53,418 bases of DNA from positions 64,129-117,546 of the forward strand of contig CAZDKO010000002.1 of the NCBI GenBank assembly GCA_964506075.1. The letters run 5' to 3'. This document shows positions 17,130 to 26,437 of this stretch, one piece after another. The number at the start of each line of letters is the position of its first letter. Positions within the stretch are counted from its first letter, which is position 1. The stretch comes from CAZDKO01 sp964506075 [NCBI: uncultured bacterium] (GTDB lineage Bacteria; CAZDME01; JAYEMH01). The notes below the pieces were generated by a model. It searched no databases, had not been told where the DNA came from, and saw only the letters and a list, made by a program, of their open reading frames with translations. The translations under genes and the position numbers were made by a program.

Positions 17130-18404
17130 CTATTTAGAAAGGCTGCCTTTCGTTAAATAATCTTTGAATTTTTCCTGCCATTCTCTGGCTATTTCTACCG
17201 TAATGTTAACATTGTTTTCCGAATAGATTTCTTTTGTAACCCTTCCGTTTTGATGAAGCCAGGCAATGAGTTTTCCCTCGTTTAAAGGAAGCGTTAAATC
17301 AAGCCGGCAATAGCGGGTTTGAAGTGACTGCATGATTTTATCCAGCAGTTTATCCAGCCCTTCTTTTTTTAGGGCCGAGACAGGTACTGAATCAGGAAAT
17401 GAATCTTCCGTTCTTTTTAGAAGACGGGGGCTATCGACTAAATCAATCTTATTTAACACACAAATTATTTTTTTCTCCTTTGCTACGCCGATATCTTCTA
17501 AAATATTGCGAACTGTCATTTCCTGTTCTGCTATCTGGGGATGACTTATATCCAGAATATGTAATAAAAGGTCTGCCTCCGTTATTTCTTCCAGGGTAGC
17601 TTTAAAAGAAGCTATTAAGTGATAAGGTAATTTCCGGATAAAACCAACCGTATCAGTCATGATTATTGACTGGTTATTGGGCAGCAGAATTTGTTTGTTA
17701 ATCGGGTCCAGGGTTGAGAAAAGTTTGTCTTCAACAATAGTCGCCTCAGTCGAACTTAGACTGTTCAGAAGAGTAGATTTTCCCGTATTGGTATAACCGA
17801 CCAGAGCTACCAGAGGGATAGCGTTTTTTTCTCTTTGTTTCCGCTGGAGAGAACGGTGGTTTCTTATCTTTTCTATATTTTTTTTGAGGTGGCTGATTCT
17901 GTCTCTTATCCTTCGGCGGTCTATTTCCAACTTGGTTTCGCCCGGTCCTCTGGTACCGATTCCTCCGCCTAATCTGGAAAGGATTATCCCCTTCCCTACC
18001 AGACGGGGTAAAAGATAGTTTAACTGGGCTAATTCTACCTGAAGTTTACCTTCGCTGCTGCGGGCGTGTTTGGCAAAGATGTCTAAAATCAGCTGAGTCC
18101 GGTCTATAATTTTCAAGCCGATTTTTTCTTCCAGATTTCTTTGCTGGGCCGGAGATAAATCTTCATTAAAAATAATTAAATCAATTTCTTTTTCCCCGGC
18201 GGTTAAAGCCAAAGATTCTACTTTTCCCTTACCGATTAAATAGGCGGGGTTAAACTCATCCTGCGAGAAAATAACCGTATCGACAACTTCAGCCCCGGCG
18301 GTTCTGGCTAATTCTCTTAATTCGGAAAGATATTCTTCTGTCTCCCAGATACTGCTGCGTCTATTCCTTATCCCTACCAGAAGGGCTTTTTCCTGATTTC
18401 TCAT
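17130..18404 (-). CDS. hflX: GTPase HflX
   Basis: A 424-residue ribosome-associated GTPase that splits stalled 70S ribosomes. The N-terminal HflX domain has [23 protein letters not shown] and the glycine-rich [26 protein letters not shown] helix. The G domain follows with P-loop GYTNTGKST starting at G203, [10 protein letters not shown] as G3 and NKIDL as G4. A short C-terminal domain ends the protein. It starts 3 bp after miaA, reproducing the miaA-hflX pairing known from proteobacteria but without hfq between them. Confidence 0.95.
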   Translation of the reverse strand: MRNQEKALLVGIRNRRSSIWETEEYLSELRELARTAGAEVVDTVIFSQDEFNPAYLIGKGKVESLALTAGEKEIDLIIFNEDLSPAQQRNLEEKIGLKIIDRTQLILDIFAKHARSSEGKLQVELAQLNYLLPRLVGKGIILSRLGGGIGTRGPGETKLEIDRRRIRDRISHLKKNIEKIRNHRSLQRKQREKNAIPLVALVGYTNTGKSTLLNSLSSTEATIVEDKLFSTLDPINKQILLPNNQSIIMTDTVGFIRKLPYHLIASFKATLEEITEADLLLHILDISHPQIAEQEMTVRNILEDIGVAKEKKIICVLNKIDLVDSPRLLKRTEDSFPDSVPVSALKKEGLDKLLDKIMQSLQTRYCRLDLTLPLNEGKLIAWLHQNGRVTKEIYSENNVNITVEIAREWQEKFKDYLTKGSLSK

Positions 18405-18407
18405 ATT

Positions 18408-19361
18408 TCAGTCAACCTGTATTCCTTCCCGGGCTAAAATCTTTTTTATCTCTGATAAAACTTCATTTTTGCTTTGTTTTTCATTTATAAATACCCAATG
18501 GATGTCTTTTTCTTTTTTAAACCAGGTTATCTGCCGTTTGATGAAACGGCGGGTGTTGCGTTTTATTAAATCCCGGGTTCTGTTTAAAGTCGCTTTGCCG
18601 GCAAGAAACTGGATGATTTCCCGATATCCCAGACTGTGCATGGCGGGTAGCTCCGGATGGTATCCCTTTTGAATTAAAGTTTTTACCTCCTCTATCCAGC
18701 CGTTTTGAAACATTTTCTCTATTCTTTCTTCTGCTCTTTTATACAATTCTTTACGCGGCCGCATCAGGCCGATTTTAATAAAATTAAATTTTGATTCGGG
18801 GTTTTTTGTTTGAGTTTGCAAAGAACTTAACGGGAATCCCGTTTGTTCATATACTTCCAGAGCCCGGATAATACGCCGTAAATCATTAGAATGGATTCGA
18901 CCGGCGGATTCCGGATCTATTTTTTGAAGTTGCTGATAAAGAAAAGATTTTCCTTTAGTTTCGGCCAGTTCCTCCAGTTTTTTACGGATTTTTTTATCTT
19001 TGGAAGGAGTCTGACAGAGTCCCCGGCTGAGGGCTTTTATGTAAAGGCCCGTTCCTCCAGACACTAAAGGTATTTTTCCTTTTTGAAGGATTTCTTCAAT
19101 TTTTGTTTCAGCCATTTTTTTAAACTTAGCGACATCAAAATCTTCATCCGGCTCGGCTACGTCAAGGCAGTAGTGTTTGATTTGCTGTAGATAATTTTGA
19201 GGGGGTTTAGCTGTTCCTACGTCCATTCCTTTATAGATTTGCATAGAGTCAGAAGATATAATTTCCGTCTTTAATTTTTCAGCCAAAGAAAAAATTATAT
19301 CTGTTTTTCCAACTGCACTTGGACCTAAGATTATAATGACTTCCGGCTTTTTTGCTGGCAC
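18408..19361 (-). CDS. miaA: tRNA dimethylallyltransferase MiaA
   Basis: It adds the isopentenyl group to A37 of tRNAs that read UNN codons. 317 residues. The P-loop is GPSAVGKT at residues 13-20, followed by ISSDSMQIYKGMDVGTAKP, VSGGTGLYIKAL, LRRIIRALEVYEQTG and the C-terminal RNTRRFIKRQITWFKKE, all standard. It starts one base after the rodA stop, so it is part of the same transcript as the cell-shape genes. The partner MiaB is not in this window. Confidence 0.95.
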   Translation of the reverse strand: MPAKKPEVIIILGPSAVGKTDIIFSLAEKLKTEIISSDSMQIYKGMDVGTAKPPQNYLQQIKHYCLDVAEPDEDFDVAKFKKMAETKIEEILQKGKIPLVSGGTGLYIKALSRGLCQTPSKDKKIRKKLEELAETKGKSFLYQQLQKIDPESAGRIHSNDLRRIIRALEVYEQTGFPLSSLQTQTKNPESKFNFIKIGLMRPRKELYKRAEERIEKMFQNGWIEEVKTLIQKGYHPELPAMHSLGYREIIQFLAGKATLNRTRDLIKRNTRRFIKRQITWFKKEKDIHWVFINEKQSKNEVLSEIKKILAREGIQVD

Positions 19362-19362
19362 T

Positions 19363-20469
19363 TTAAAAAAGAAAAGATTTTGACTGAATATTAAGAAGAA
19401 CCCCGACAGAAAACAGGTTAATTAAAAGTGAAGAACCCCCGTAACTTAAAAAAGGCAGCGGGATTCCCGTTGCCGGCATAATACCCAGGGTTACGCCCAG
19501 GTTGATGAATATCTGGGTAACAAGCATAACGACTATTCCCCCGGCTAAAAGAGAACCCAGCGAATCCCGGGCGTTAAAACATATCCTCAAAGCTTGCTTT
19601 ATAATGATTATATAAAGGATAAGCACCATACCGGTACCTAAAAAACCCCACTCTTCCCCCAGAACAGAAAAGATAAAATCAGTGTGGTGTTCAGGGAGAA
19701 AATGTAACTGGGTTTGGGTTCCTGTTAACCAGCCTTTTCCCCATAATCCTCCTGAGCCGATGGCAATTTTTGACTGGATGATACTATAGCCGGCTCCCAG
19801 AGGATCAAAATTAGGATTAAAAAAAACTAAAAGCCGGGCTTTCTGGTAATCTTTCAGAAAAAACCATAATATCGGCATAGAAACTATTACCGCACTGATT
19901 ATCGTTATTAAATGTTTAAGTCGCACCCCGGCTAAATAAAGCATCCCCAGATAAAGAGGAAAAAATACGACGGCTGTCCCCAAATCCGGTTGTTTGCAAA
20001 TAAGAACCGTGGGAAAAAGCATCAATAAAGTGGGCATGACTAACGATTTAACTTGAAATAAATTCCCTTTATGTTTTTCCAGCTGATACGCTAAAATTAA
20101 AATTAACGAGATTTTCGCTAATTCGGACGGCTGTAAAGCAAAACCTCCTATTTGAAGCCAGCGCTGAGCCCCTAAACGCGCTTCACCAACAATGAGAACC
20201 AGCAATAAAAGAAACATGGTCACAAAATAAAAAGGGAAAGCTATTGAAATCAAAAAATGGTAATCTATTCGAAAAGCCAGAAATAGAGCAATTAAACCTA
20301 AAATCAACCAGAGGGTTTGTTTTAAAGGTAAACTTAAGTGGTTGGAGGGATTTTGGGTGTAGGTAGCGCTATAGATGAGTAAAATACCGATTAACGCTAA
20401 ACCTATAGCGGTAGATAAAAGCACCCAGTTAAAATTTTTAAAATTCTGTTTCAGCTTGTTTTTCTTCAT
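19363..20469 (-). CDS. rodA: Rod-shape SEDS glycosyltransferase RodA
   Basis: The SEDS-family peptidoglycan polymerase that works with PBP2 and MreBCD in lateral wall synthesis. About ten membrane helices. Motifs include the DLGTAVVF segment, GWLTGTQTQLHFLPEHHTDFIFSVLGEEWGFLG and the C-terminal TGIPLPFLSYGGSSLLINL. The upstream in-frame TTG at 20475 would give two more residues, but the ATG at 20469 is preferred. It overlaps the 3' end of mrdA by about 30 bp, so translation is coupled. Its pairing with mrdA identifies it as RodA rather than FtsW. Confidence 0.95.
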   Translation of the reverse strand: MKKNKLKQNFKNFNWVLLSTAIGLALIGILLIYSATYTQNPSNHLSLPLKQTLWLILGLIALFLAFRIDYHFLISIAFPFYFVTMFLLLLVLIVGEARLGAQRWLQIGGFALQPSELAKISLILILAYQLEKHKGNLFQVKSLVMPTLLMLFPTVLICKQPDLGTAVVFFPLYLGMLYLAGVRLKHLITIISAVIVSMPILWFFLKDYQKARLLVFFNPNFDPLGAGYSIIQSKIAIGSGGLWGKGWLTGTQTQLHFLPEHHTDFIFSVLGEEWGFLGTGMVLILYIIIIKQALRICFNARDSLGSLLAGGIVVMLVTQIFINLGVTLGIMPATGIPLPFLSYGGSSLLINLFSVGVLLNIQSKSFLF

Positions 20470-22258
20470 TTTCAATAAAAATTTGTTCTAAAATTTTCCT
20501 GGCGATGGGAGCGGCGTCAGTTCCTCCTTTTCCCCCATGTTCCACGAAAATCACTATAGATACTTCCGGTTCGCTAAAAGGGGCGAATCCGGCAAACCAG
20601 GCGTGATTTCTAAAACGATAAGGGATATCCTCTAATTTTTTCCCTTCGTAAGTTTTCTTTTTTATAATCTGAGCGGTCCCGGTTTTACCGGCTACCTCTA
20701 CATTTTGAAGATGGGCTCCCCTTCCGGTTCCTTTTTGCCCGTTGACGACTTTTCTTAAGCCGTCTTTTATTAATCGCCAGGTTTGACTTTGTAAATTTAT
20801 ATTTTTAATTTGTTTCGGTTTAAAATCCTTTATCAATTTTCCTTCCGGGGTCATTATTTTTTTGACCAGTTGCGGCTGATAAATGACTCCGTCATTAGCG
20901 ACCGCAGACATTAAATTTAAAATCTGGATCGGCGTGGTTAAAATATAACCCTGTCCAATCGCTAAATTCAGGGTTTCCCCTTTATACCAATCGGTATTCA
21001 AAGTATCTTTTTTCCATTTACGGGAAGGCAAAATTCCTTTTTGTTCATAAGGTAAATCTATACCGGTGATGGCACCCAGACCAAACTGGCGCCCGTAGAA
21101 ATTCAGGTCATCCACGTCTATTTTATCGGCTAAATAAAAAAAATAAACGTTACATGATTGCTCAAAGCCTGACAGAAAATTAACCGTTCCGTGTCCTTCT
21201 TCTTTCCAGCAGTTAATTATTCTGTCTCTTAATTTATAATAGCCGGGGCAGTTAAATTCTGTTCGGGAAGAAATTACGTTTTTTTCCAGACTGGCGGCCG
21301 CGGTTATTATTTTGAATATTGAACCGGGTGGATACGTACATTGTGTAACTCTGTTTAAAAAAGGAGACTGAGGATGACGGTGTAAACGCGCTAAATCCTG
21401 GGGGCTTAATAAACCAACGAAAATGTTGGGGTCAAAGGAAGGATGACTGACGAGCGCGAGTATTTCCCCTGTTTGAGGCCGGCTGACAATTACGGCACCG
21501 GATTCATCACCCAGGGCCTCTTCGGCTGTCTTTTGAATATTCTTATCTATGGTTAAATAAACCTGATTTCCCGAATATGGAAATTTGTTTCCGAGAACTT
21601 TAACGAATCGTCCCCGGGCATCGACAAGAATCTGTTTACCCCCGTCTTTTCCTTTAAGATATTTTTCGAAAGTTTTTTCTATCCCTGTCTGTCCTATCAG
21701 ATCGCCTCCTTTATAACCCAGATAATCAGAACTTTTTAACTCTTTTTCATTGATTTCGCCGAGATAACCCAGAAGATGAGCGGCCATGGTTTGATAGGGG
21801 TAAAACCGTTTAGGTTCCTGTTCAATAAATACACCCTGTAGTTCTAAAAGGTGCTCAGCCAGAACCGCTAAATCTTTGTCGGTAAGTTCCTTTATTTTTA
21901 CCGGTTCAAAATAATTTTTACGGTCTGATTGAATCTGCGTATTGAATTCTTCCTGATTTATTATGTTCAGGTCACGTAAAGATTTTATTATTTCTTTTTC
22001 GTTTTTTGATTCTTCCGGAAAAAAGGCGGCATACAAAGCCGGCACAGTATCAGCCAGTATCTCACCGTTACGGTCGCAGATAAGGCCTCTTTTAGCTTTA
22101 AGCGGAACAAGCCGGATACTGTTATTACTGGCTAATTTATCGTATTTACCGCCGCATATCACCTGGAGGAAGAAAAGAAGCAAAATAAGAATGATAAAGG
22201 GGAATAAGGTAACAATACTGATGAATCTTACTCTTCTAGGCGTGATTAGTTCATTCAT
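20438..22258 (-). CDS. mrdA: Penicillin-binding protein 2 (elongasome transpeptidase)
   Basis: A 606-residue class B PBP that crosslinks lateral-wall peptidoglycan. An N-terminal membrane anchor (FISIVTLFPFIILILLLFFLQ) is followed by the PBP dimerisation domain with RGLICDRNGEILADT. The transpeptidase domain has the catalytic SxxK at S313 (PGSIFK), an SCN motif in GFEQSCNVYFFY and KTGTAQ near the end. It overlaps mreD by 8 bp and rodA by about 30 bp, matching the canonical mreBCD-mrdA-rodA order. Confidence 0.95.
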   Translation of the reverse strand: MNELITPRRVRFISIVTLFPFIILILLLFFLQVICGGKYDKLASNNSIRLVPLKAKRGLICDRNGEILADTVPALYAAFFPEESKNEKEIIKSLRDLNIINQEEFNTQIQSDRKNYFEPVKIKELTDKDLAVLAEHLLELQGVFIEQEPKRFYPYQTMAAHLLGYLGEINEKELKSSDYLGYKGGDLIGQTGIEKTFEKYLKGKDGGKQILVDARGRFVKVLGNKFPYSGNQVYLTIDKNIQKTAEEALGDESGAVIVSRPQTGEILALVSHPSFDPNIFVGLLSPQDLARLHRHPQSPFLNRVTQCTYPPGSIFKIITAAASLEKNVISSRTEFNCPGYYKLRDRIINCWKEEGHGTVNFLSGFEQSCNVYFFYLADKIDVDDLNFYGRQFGLGAITGIDLPYEQKGILPSRKWKKDTLNTDWYKGETLNLAIGQGYILTTPIQILNLMSAVANDGVIYQPQLVKKIMTPEGKLIKDFKPKQIKNINLQSQTWRLIKDGLRKVVNGQKGTGRGAHLQNVEVAGKTGTAQIIKKKTYEGKKLEDIPYRFRNHAWFAGFAPFSEPEVSIVIFVEHGGKGGTDAAPIARKILEQIFIENEEKQAETEF

Positions 22259-22736
22259 TTCTTCTTTTATTAGAGATTTTCCTGATTAAAGGAAAGATTA
22301 AAAAACTAAGGATTAGATTGTAGAAGATATAACTCAACGTGTTTGTGACCATGGAAAACGATAAAGGCGTAGCCCCGGATGAAAAAAACGAGATTACTAA
22401 ATTTAAAATTCTGTCCAAGAGGCTAAAAATAATAATAATGGCCGCCTGGGTACCGAGATTTTCATAAACCTTTTTGCCTATAAAACTGACCAGAAACCCG
22501 CATATTACCTTGGATAAGGCATTGGTTCCTAAACTGGCGGAAGAAAAAACGTCTTCTAAAAAACCGCCGAAAAATCCAAAAGCCATACCCTGATAACTTC
22601 CCCGGTAAAAACCGATAGCGAGAACTATTATTAAAATCAAATCCGGTTTGATTCCCATAATTTTTAAATGGGAAAAAACAGTAACCTGAAGCAGTAAACC
22701 GATAAGAATAAAAACGACAAAAATAAATTTTTTCAT
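22251..22736 (-). CDS. mreD: Rod-shape protein MreD
   Basis: 161 residues, almost entirely hydrophobic with five or six predicted helices. GIKPDLILIIVLAIGFYRGSYQGMAFGFFGGFLEDVFS is the MreD signature region. It is the membrane partner of MreC and PBP2 in the elongasome. The start overlaps the mreC stop (ATGA, 22733-22736) and the end overlaps mrdA by 8 bp. Confidence 0.92.
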   Translation of the reverse strand: MKKFIFVVFILIGLLLQVTVFSHLKIMGIKPDLILIIVLAIGFYRGSYQGMAFGFFGGFLEDVFSSASLGTNALSKVICGFLVSFIGKKVYENLGTQAAIIIIFSLLDRILNLVISFFSSGATPLSFSMVTNTLSYIFYNLILSFLIFPLIRKISNKRRNE

Positions 22737-23551
22737 TTTTCGCCTGTTATTACTATGACTTCCTCAAGATGAGAAAAATTTACAGCCGGGGTTACATTAA
22801 TTTTTTGAAAAAGGTCTGTTTCTTCTTTTTCTACCGAAATAATTTTACCGATCAATAACCCTTTAGGGAAAACCCCTCCCTGTCCGGAAGAAAGGACCGC
22901 GTCATTTTCTTTTACCTCGTCTCTTAAAGAAATATAATCAAACTGACACCAGGAATCGTTGGTCCCGCGAATGATCCCCTGAACCCGGTTGTTTTCAACC
23001 AGAGCCGCTATCCGGTTATTGGCGTCAAGAATAGTCATTACCTTTGATTGGTGCGGAGTGGTTTCAATGATTTGCCCGACTAAACCCTGTGGTGTAATTA
23101 CCGGAAAATGTTTCTGGATGCCGTCGCTGGAGCCTTTATTTATAAATATTACTTTATTCCAGTTTGTGGCGTCGCGTCCGATAACCTGCGCCGATATAAA
23201 ATTTAAAGTGAGCTGTTTCTGAAAATTAAGCAATTCTCTTAAGCGTTGATTTTCCAGAGCTAATTCCTTATAGACGTTCTTTTCAATTTCCAGATTAGAA
23301 AGTTCTTCAGCCAGCTTCCGATTTTCTTCCCGTAATTTTTCTATATTGAATTCTTTTTTCGGAAGGTTGGCTAAATTTCTATCAACTCTGGAAATAGAAT
23401 GCTGGAAGGGAGAAAGAATGTATATTACTTTGGTTTTAATAGAATCCTGGCGTTCAGAATTAAGTGTAAGGAGAGAAAAAGAAATAGCAATAAAAAAAAA
23501 CAAAATTCCTATTTTCTTTAACTTATTTTGTGGAAAAAAAAAGGGTAACAA
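22733..23551 (-). CDS. mreC: Rod-shape protein MreC
   Basis: 272 residues. One N-terminal membrane helix is followed by a periplasmic coiled coil (IEKLREENRKLAEELSNLEIEKN) and the double beta-barrel core with ISAQVIGRDATNWNKVIFINKGSSDGIQ, MTILDANNRIAALVENNRVQGIIRG and LSSGQGGVFPKGLLIGKI. It scaffolds the elongasome outside the inner membrane. The listed start is a TTG at 23551. No early ATG is available, so the exact N terminus is uncertain by a few residues. It lies 17 bp after mreB. Confidence 0.93.
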   Translation of the reverse strand: MLPFFFPQNKLKKIGILFFFIAISFSLLTLNSERQDSIKTKVIYILSPFQHSISRVDRNLANLPKKEFNIEKLREENRKLAEELSNLEIEKNVYKELALENQRLRELLNFQKQLTLNFISAQVIGRDATNWNKVIFINKGSSDGIQKHFPVITPQGLVGQIIETTPHQSKVMTILDANNRIAALVENNRVQGIIRGTNDSWCQFDYISLRDEVKENDAVLSSGQGGVFPKGLLIGKIISVEKEETDLFQKINVTPAVNFSHLEEVIVITGEK

Positions 23552-23568
23552 AGGAATCAGAACCTTAC

Positions 23569-24618
23569 TTATTTATTATAGTTATCTTCTCTAATATTCG
23601 TTTTAAGTTGTTTTAAAAGCTTAATTTCGTCCAGCACCTTACCTGTTCCCATAACCACAGCCGTAAGAGGATCTTCAGCGATATGAACCGGTAAATTAGT
23701 CTCCTCGGCAAGAAGTTTATCTATTCCTCTGAGCAAAGCACCTCCGCCGGCTAAGACTAACCCCCTGTCAACTATATCTGAAGAGAGTTCAGGCGGGGTT
23801 TGTTCCAGAGTAACCTTTACTGCTTCAAGAATACTGGCAATTGGTTCACTCAAAGATTCCCTTATTTCTTCTGAAGTAATGGTAATTGTTTTTGGTAATC
23901 CGGCCACTAAATCCCGTCCTTTTATTTCCATTGTCATTTCTTCAGGTAAAGGATAGGCAGAGCCGATTTTAATTTTTACCTCTTCGGCGGTTCTTTCTCC
24001 GATCATCAGGTTATAGGCGCGTTTTAAATATTGAATGATGGCGTCGTCCATTTCATCTCCGCCAACCCGGATGCTTTTACTGCAGACTATTCCGGCTAAA
24101 GAAATAACGGCGACTTCTGTCGTTCCTCCGCCAATATCAATTATGATATTGCCGGCCGGTTCTACCACCGGAAGCCCCACCCCGATAGCAGCGGCCATCG
24201 GTTCTTCTATCAGATATACTTCCCGGGCCCCGGCATGCTCTGCAGAGTCTTTAACGGCCCGTTTTTCTACTTCCGTAATACCGGAGGGAATAGCGATAAT
24301 TACCCTGGGACGGACTAAAGTGCGTCTATTATGGACTTTAGTAATGAAATAACGAAGCATACTTTCAGTTATTTCAAAATCAGCGATTACCCCGTCTTGC
24401 AGAGGGCGGATAGCCACGACATTACCGGGAGTCCGGCCCAGCATTTTTTTAGCTTCATTACCTACGGCTAAAACCGAATTTACGCCTTTTTGAATAGCTA
24501 CTACTGAAGGTTCACAAAGAACTATTCCCTGCCCTTTTACATAGACTAAAGTATTGGCGGTACCAAGGTCAATCCCCATATCTCTTGAAAAAACTCCTAA
24601 AAAATAATCAAAAATCAC
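23569..24618 (-). CDS. mreB: Rod-shape actin homologue MreB
   Basis: 349 residues, standard MreB length. Actin-fold nucleotide motifs are clear: [20 protein letters not shown] (phosphate 1), [18 protein letters not shown] (phosphate 2) and [17 protein letters not shown] (adenosine). It forms membrane-bound filaments that orient wall synthesis. The start is a GTG with a GAAGGAG site. It overlaps the end of the upstream coiled-coil gene by 11 bp, so the two are translationally coupled. Confidence 0.96.
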   Translation of the reverse strand: MIFDYFLGVFSRDMGIDLGTANTLVYVKGQGIVLCEPSVVAIQKGVNSVLAVGNEAKKMLGRTPGNVVAIRPLQDGVIADFEITESMLRYFITKVHNRRTLVRPRVIIAIPSGITEVEKRAVKDSAEHAGAREVYLIEEPMAAAIGVGLPVVEPAGNIIIDIGGGTTEVAVISLAGIVCSKSIRVGGDEMDDAIIQYLKRAYNLMIGERTAEEVKIKIGSAYPLPEEMTMEIKGRDLVAGLPKTITITSEEIRESLSEPIASILEAVKVTLEQTPPELSSDIVDRGLVLAGGGALLRGIDKLLAEETNLPVHIAEDPLTAVVMGTGKVLDEIKLLKQLKTNIREDNYNK

Positions 24619-25372
24619 GGTTCTCCTTCTCCTTTAGGGCTATATCTTTTATAAGATCGCCCTCTAAAATTTCTTTATTTTGTTTGGTTATTTTGATAAC
24701 AGCAGTATTTTCATAAAGTTTGACTACTTCTCCTTCTCCAATATTTTCTCCGTCCCGAAAAATACCCAGAAGGACGTTTTCGGTCAGGTTTTCCTTCATT
24801 CCTACATCAATTACGGCGTAGCCGTATTCATTATCTACAGCCAGAATTTCTCCATACCAGTTAGCCTCTTGCTGGACAACAATTTTTTCCAGGTTTAACT
24901 GGGCTTTACTAATTCCAAGCCCTCCCAGCTTGGCTGAAAGGGTTTCATTTTCCTCTTCTAATTCATTGAGGCGTTGTTGTAACTTATCTTTTTCTGCCTT
25001 GACCTGTTTTACGGTATTTTCCAATAACTGCCGTAAATCTTTCAATTTTAAATATTCACTTTTCAGGGTACCCGTTTCTTCTTTGACCGAGTTCAACTCT
25101 TGCGTTAAATCAGTAATTAAAGTTTCTTTTTCCTCTAATTGGGAATCTGTTTGCTCCTGTATTTCTGTTATGGCCTGGTTCAATTGTTCAACGGTATTTT
25201 CTTTCTCTTTCAGGTTTAATTCCAGGTCGCGTTTTTCGTTCTGAATCTCCTCAAGATATTTTTCAAGAGCGATTCTTTTTTCATTTTCCTGATAATACAT
25301 CGTGCCCAGAATTATACACCCTATACTTAAGATTATAGCTAATATAACTCCTACCTGCCCCCACTTTGCCAT
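24608..25372 (-). CDS. Membrane-anchored coiled-coil protein at the head of the mre operon
   Basis: 254 residues, no family recognised. A single N-terminal membrane helix ([21 protein letters not shown]) is followed by about 130 residues of heptad-rich coiled coil (roughly 30-160) with many Glu and Lys. The last ~85 residues form a predicted beta domain ([22 protein letters not shown], then [28 protein letters not shown]). This is the MreC plan of membrane helix, coiled coil and beta domain, but in a different sequence. An AGGAGG site precedes the ATG. Being first in the transcript and overlapping mreB by 11 bp, it probably acts with the elongasome, which is inference. Confidence 0.75.
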   Translation of the reverse strand: MAKWGQVGVILAIILSIGCIILGTMYYQENEKRIALEKYLEEIQNEKRDLELNLKEKENTVEQLNQAITEIQEQTDSQLEEKETLITDLTQELNSVKEETGTLKSEYLKLKDLRQLLENTVKQVKAEKDKLQQRLNELEEENETLSAKLGGLGISKAQLNLEKIVVQQEANWYGEILAVDNEYGYAVIDVGMKENLTENVLLGIFRDGENIGEGEVVKLYENTAVIKITKQNKEILEGDLIKDIALKEKENRDF

Positions 25373-25399
25373 GGCAGCCCTCCTGTTAAACTTTCGGGT

Positions 25400-25428
25400 A
25401 ATATATCATAGCCGTAAAAATTTGTAAA
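25400..25428 (-). promoter_or_regulatory. Likely promoter of the coiled-coil-mreBCD-mrdA-rodA operon
   Basis: On the - strand TTTACA (25423-25428), 17-bp spacer, TATATT (25400-25405), 27 bp before the ATG. It lies in the 160-bp divergent region shared with the SurA_N-type gene. Confidence 0.5.
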
Positions 25429-25455
25429 GGAATTTTTATACCGATTATTATAAGG

Positions 25456-25484
25456 TTGATTTTTATTGTAAATTAGAGTAGGAT
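25456..25484 (+). promoter_or_regulatory. Likely promoter of the SurA_N-type gene
   Basis: TTGATT (25456-25461), 17-bp spacer, TAGGAT (25479-25484). An overlapping GATAAT begins at 25482. It is about 48 bp before the ATG, which has a GGAGGAG ribosome site. Confidence 0.5.
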
Positions 25485-25532
25485 AATATACAATTTTATA
25501 ATTCGGCACTTAGGAACACTGGAGGAGAAAAT

Positions 25533-26156
25533 ATGCTTTTACGGAAGATGAGAAAGAAAATGAAACTGATTATGACCATAACCCTGATTTTAGTTATTCC
25601 TGCTTTTATATGGTGGGGTGTCGGGATGCGGTCAGCTTCAAAAGAAAATCTGGTGGCTAAAGTGGATGGGGCCCCTATTAACTTAGAGCAGTTTTCCCGG
25701 GAATATAATTTTTTATATAACCGTTACGCTTTATTATATAACGACCTGGATAGCCAGGAATTTAAAGATAAAATAAGAGAGATGGATATAGAAAAAGAAG
25801 CTTTAAACCTTCTGATTGAAAATATAATTTTGAGGAAAGAGATAAATAAACGTCATATTCGAGTCAGCGACGATGAAGTGGCTCAGGCAATTAAGCAATA
25901 CCCTGCTTTTCTTAATAATGACGGGACATTTAATAAACAAAAATTTGAACAGGTGTTGCAAAACATATCTACCAGCCAATGGCAGTCTATCCAGGAACAA
26001 ATCAGGGATATGTTAGCTTTTGAAAAATTCAAAAAAGAAATTATATCTCAGTTTCCTGAAGATATGGATCCGGATGTTGCTTTTGGAAAATGGATGGAGA
26101 CTAAAAAGAATAACGCTACAATCACTATTGAAAATATGCCGGAATTAACCGAATAA
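25533..26156 (+). CDS. SurA_N/PpiD-like periplasmic chaperone lacking a PPIase domain
   Basis: 207 residues. A basic N terminus and one membrane helix (LIMTITLILVIPAFIWWGVG) are followed by a SurA N-terminal-type helical domain: NLVAKVDGAPINLEQFSREYNFLYNRY, ALNLLIENIILRKEINKRHIRVSDDEVAQAI, then FLNNDGTFNKQKFEQVLQN. This is the PpiD/SurA chaperone fold, but the protein ends where a parvulin domain would begin. It is likely a membrane-tethered holdase for exported proteins. It is the only + strand gene between 12.4 kb and the right end, and it is divergent from the mre operon. Confidence 0.85.
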   Translation: MLLRKMRKKMKLIMTITLILVIPAFIWWGVGMRSASKENLVAKVDGAPINLEQFSREYNFLYNRYALLYNDLDSQEFKDKIREMDIEKEALNLLIENIILRKEINKRHIRVSDDEVAQAIKQYPAFLNNDGTFNKQKFEQVLQNISTSQWQSIQEQIRDMLAFEKFKKEIISQFPEDMDPDVAFGKWMETKKNNATITIENMPELTE

Positions 26157-26170
26157 TTATTAAAGAATTT

Positions 26171-26437
26171 TTAAATTTTTCTAAAGATAAAAACGGCCGC
26201 CATAATTCCTAAAGCACCGCAAATATTAATTTTTAAATCTAATCCCAGGGTGACAGTTAAAACGATAAGATTTAAGGTACTCGGGACCAGAGTGAGCTTA
26301 GGCCCGCTGGTAAAAATCTGATTAATTTTGCCTTCCGGAAGTAAAACCCCCAGAATTTCTCCGATAATACCACCCAGAATTGCCCCGATGATTATAATAA
26401 GCAGCAGTAGCCCCAGGGTTTTACTTGTTTTCTGCAT
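26171..26437 (-). CDS. DUF4321 family membrane protein
   Basis: About 88 residues from the ATG at 26437 (MQKTSKTLGLLLLIIIIGAI). The upstream frame extension to 26473 lies inside rnfB and is not needed. Two hydrophobic segments flank the conserved-looking block FTSGPKLTLVPSTLNLIVLTVTLGLDLKINICGALG, which I associate with DUF4321, a small membrane family of unknown function. It overlaps the end of rnfB by 17 bp, so it is translated with the Rnf operon. Confidence 0.75.
   Translation of the reverse strand: MQKTSKTLGLLLLIIIIGAILGGIIGEILGVLLPEGKINQIFTSGPKLTLVPSTLNLIVLTVTLGLDLKINICGALGIMAAVFIFRKI

Noticed and set aside
24035-24352. 105-codon + strand frame opposite mreB
   Set aside because: Antisense shadow inside a highly conserved gene, without start signals.
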